Assembly (NCBI RefSeq): GCF_028748065.1
Contig: NZ_CP118166.1
Location: 3,053,501 to 3,117,500 of the forward strand
Length of the DNA stretch: 64,000 bases
DNA from: Hyphococcus flavus
GTDB lineage: Bacteria; Pseudomonadota; Alphaproteobacteria; Caulobacterales; Parvularculaceae
Reading direction: 5' to 3'
Of the stretch, positions 62,060-64,000 are shown piece after piece. The translations under genes were made by a program, and so were the position numbers. Below the pieces are notes generated by a model that made no database searches, was not told the DNA's origin, and worked only from the letters and a program-made list of their open reading frames with translations. The first letter of the stretch is position 1, and each line of letters starts with the position of its first letter.

Positions 62060-64000
62060 CTATTGCGGCTGCGCTTGCGGTTCGGCCGCGCCGGTGACGT
62101 CATCAATCAGGCGCTCGATTTCTGATACTGGCTGGCCGCTTCTTAACAGTTCTCTGGCGCGCATATAATCCATCTTGCGCTTGGTTGCCGAATTCGCCGT
62201 TGCCTGATCGCGAATAATCGTCGGCCTGATAAAAACCATCAGATTTTGACGGCGCCGCTCCCGCGATGAAGACCTGAACAAGTTACCGACACCAGGAATA
62301 TCGCCAAGCAGCGGCACTTTTTCTTGCCGCTCTTCGGTTTGGTCATCGATCAATCCCCCTATGACGAGAATCTCGCCATTGTCGACGAGCGCCGTCGTCG
62401 TTATCTCGCGCTTGTTTGTAATAAGGTCTGTCGATGTCGAGCTAATCGGTCCGACAATCGAGGAAATTTCCTGCACGATTTCCATCGTCACCGTATCGCC
62501 GTCATTTATTTGCGGCGTAACCTCCAGGATAACCCCGACTTGTTCGCGATTAATTGTGCGAAATGCGTTCTGAAAATTGTCGCCAATCGCTTCGCCCGTC
62601 GTGATCGGAATTTCCTGCCCAACCTGCAAGCGTGCGGTCTGGTTGTTTAAGGTTAGCACAGATGGCGTTGAAAGAACGTTTGAATCTGAATCGTTCTTTA
62701 GCGCTGTCAGAATGCCGCCAAAAAAGTTGCCTTCGCCAAATTCAAAGCCGCCCCCTACTAACAACCCTTGAACGCCCAACAGAGATTGCAGCGCCTGTGT
62801 TGCTAGCTGCGATTGCAACCCTTCTGTTGTGGAGTTCGTCGTAACGCCATCATCAACGACAACTGTGGATGTTGTTTCAAATACATTATTGAACCTGCTG
62901 CCTTCCAATAACGCAGCTCCTGCAGCAGGAAAGATATTGGGAGCCCCCGACCAATTTGTTGCCGAGAACGGAATCTTATCGCCGGTTAAAAAATACTGCA
63001 CGCCCAGAGCGCGCGCAGCCGTATCGGAAATTTCGACGATGATAGCCTCAACCAACACTTGCGGACGGCGAACATCCAGCTTTTCAATGACGTTTTGCAG
63101 CGTACGCTGGATATTGGCGTCACCGTTAATGATGACGGCGTTAGTAGGGCCATGAAATGATACAGTAGCGCGATTGCGCGTCGCCTGTACTTCGCCCTGC
63201 CCTGCCGGCGCAGCGTTATTGGCGACTTCAGTAAGAAGCGGGGCGAGCTCTTCAGCGCTCGCATGTTTAAGATAAACGACCGTAAGGTCCGACGACTCTT
63301 CGCCGTAGCGATCAAGTTCCGCAATCACCATTTCGAGCCGTCGCATCAATGTCGGTTCCGCACGGATCAACAGAGAATTGCTGGCGTCAACGGGCACGAC
63401 ACTAAACGCGGAGGGCCGCCCGTTCCCTTCTTCCGATAACTCTGCGCCAAGGTCTCTCACCAGCCGTGCAATGTCTGATGCGCTGGCGTGTTCCAGAGAA
63501 ATCGTGCGAAAAATCGTGGAGTCTCGATCCAATTGGCGCAGCACCTGCTGGATCCTGGCGACATTATCCGCCGTATCGACAACGATAATCGAGTTACCGG
63601 TTCGCACGGGGCTCACGACGCCATTCTGGCCGACGATTTGTGCAAGATTCGCCGCCGCCTCACGAGCATCGACATAATTCAAACGAACGATCTGTGTAAC
63701 GAAATCGGACCCGCGTCCCTCGCCAACCTGGCCTGCTGCGCGAGCAGCCTCTTGCAATGGAACGATCCGGTATTTTCCATCACCTGCCGGCGTCGCAACA
63801 AAATCGTTGACCCTCAACATCGCCTGGAACAGTTCCCAGGCTTCGTCCGCACAAAGCCCGCCATTGGGAGGCGACTTGACAGTTACCCTTCCCTGCACCG
63901 TCGGATCCAGTAGAAAAGTACGCCCCGTGCGGATAGCGATTTCATCGATTACGGCGCGAATATCAGCTTCTTCGTAATTGAGCGCTGCGCCGCAATTTTC
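62060..64000 (-). CDS. gspD: Type II secretion outer-membrane secretin GspD, 5'-truncated by window edge
   Basis: The frame is open to the last base, so the start lies beyond the window; the ATG-like start at 63898 is an internal GTG. About 646 residues are visible: N0/N1 (NYEEADIRAVIDEIAIRTGR), N1-N3 repeats (RLNYVDAREAAANLAQIVG, VYLKHASAEELAPLLTEV, VIINGDANIQRTLQNVIEKL), and the secretin barrel (VEAIIVEISD, QVGQEIPITTGEAIGDN, VIGGLIDDQTEERQEKVPLL). The C-terminal pilotin-binding stretch is short (DDVTGAAEPQAQPQ). It forms the outer-membrane channel. gspC, if present, is upstream outside the window. Confidence 0.97.
   Translation of the reverse strand, partial: ENCGAALNYEEADIRAVIDEIAIRTGRTFLLDPTVQGRVTVKSPPNGGLCADEAWELFQAMLRVNDFVATPAGDGKYRIVPLQEAARAAGQVGEGRGSDFVTQIVRLNYVDAREAAANLAQIVGQNGVVSPVRTGNSIIVVDTADNVARIQQVLRQLDRDSTIFRTISLEHASASDIARLVRDLGAELSEEGNGRPSAFSVVPVDASNSLLIRAEPTLMRRLEMVIAELDRYGEESSDLTVVYLKHASAEELAPLLTEVANNAAPAGQGEVQATRNRATVSFHGPTNAVIINGDANIQRTLQNVIEKLDVRRPQVLVEAIIVEISDTAARALGVQYFLTGDKIPFSATNWSGAPNIFPAAGAALLEGSRFNNVFETTSTVVVDDGVTTNSTTEGLQSQLATQALQSLLGVQGLLVGGGFEFGEGNFFGGILTALKNDSDSNVLSTPSVLTLNNQTARLQVGQEIPITTGEAIGDNFQNAFRTINREQVGVILEVTPQINDGDTVTMEIVQEISSIVGPISSTSTDLITNKREITTTALVDNGEILVIGGLIDDQTEERQEKVPLLGDIPGVGNLFRSSSRERRRQNLMVFIRPTIIRDQATANSATKRKMDYMRARELLRSGQPVSEIERLIDDVTGAAEPQAQPQ

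Noticed and set aside
1-64000. CRISPR arrays, prophage, insertion sequences and toxin-antitoxin pairs
   Set aside because: No direct-repeat/spacer pattern, integrase, transposase, capsid or paired toxin-antitoxin gene was seen on either strand.

Overview
The window reads as a stretch of chromosome from an alphaproteobacterium. Support comes from the gene order murA - DUF2948 - hisD, the block UPF0262 - low-molecular-weight phosphatase - infA - maf - RNase E/G - yacG, the petABC - trmL - hemF neighbourhood, a GTTC-N7-GTTC SOS box, and a tiny SOS-controlled membrane-protein gene in front of dnaE as I remember it from Caulobacter. A complete-looking type II secretion operon, a ZnuD-like receptor and an exosortase-A-type glycosylation ligase suggest an aquatic, Caulobacterales/Parvularculales-like lineage; that placement is inference. 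GC looks moderate by eye and was not calculated. Almost everything is chromosomal housekeeping DNA; I see no phage, insertion sequence, integron or CRISPR array.

Layout. 1-8.9 kb: a partial HerA-like ATPase, a CPBP protease, a lipoprotein sugar dehydrogenase, a NUDIX enzyme, recG, a DUF502 membrane protein and galU. 8.9-15.3 kb (minus strand): dnaE, preceded by a 31-codon membrane-protein gene under a promoter overlapped by an SOS box, then an acetyltransferase, a 42-codon membrane protein, threonine synthase and a TPR protein. 15.4-18 kb: hydroxybutyrate dehydrogenase with a patatin, and an EF-hand protein. 18-20.6 kb: a metal (probably zinc) TonB-receptor operon. 20.6-31.9 kb: a conserved minus-strand alphaproteobacterial block (yacG to UPF0262, hisD to murA), split by three plus-strand genes, two of them bracketing intergenic repeats; then a thioesterase, tRNA-Thr, hisG and a TrpR-like regulator with a clear promoter/operator. 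32-39 kb: a hybrid histidine kinase, rplY-pth-ychF with a hairpin leader, a PilZ-like protein and mtnP. 39-42 kb: the cytochrome bc1 operon. 42.2-50 kb: a tightly packed plus-strand run, trmL - membrane protein - hemF - peptide ABC transporter (with binding protein and permease fused) - P1 aminopeptidase. 50-53.4 kb: an O-glycosylation ligase and a divergent CDF/ZIP metal transporter pair. 53.4-64 kb: a type II secretion operon gspD-E-F-G-H-I-J-K-L-M-N plus a terminal lipoprotein, with gspD running off the window.

How the genes work together. The peptide transporter and the P1 peptidase look like one uptake-and-digestion unit. The TonB receptor, the CDF exporter and the ZIP importer form a zinc homeostasis theme, though they are not contiguous. 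The bdhA-patatin pair fits breakdown of stored hydroxybutyrate or lipids. The most interesting element is the SOS-box-controlled 31-codon membrane protein ahead of dnaE, a strong candidate for a SidA-type DNA-damage cell-division inhibitor.
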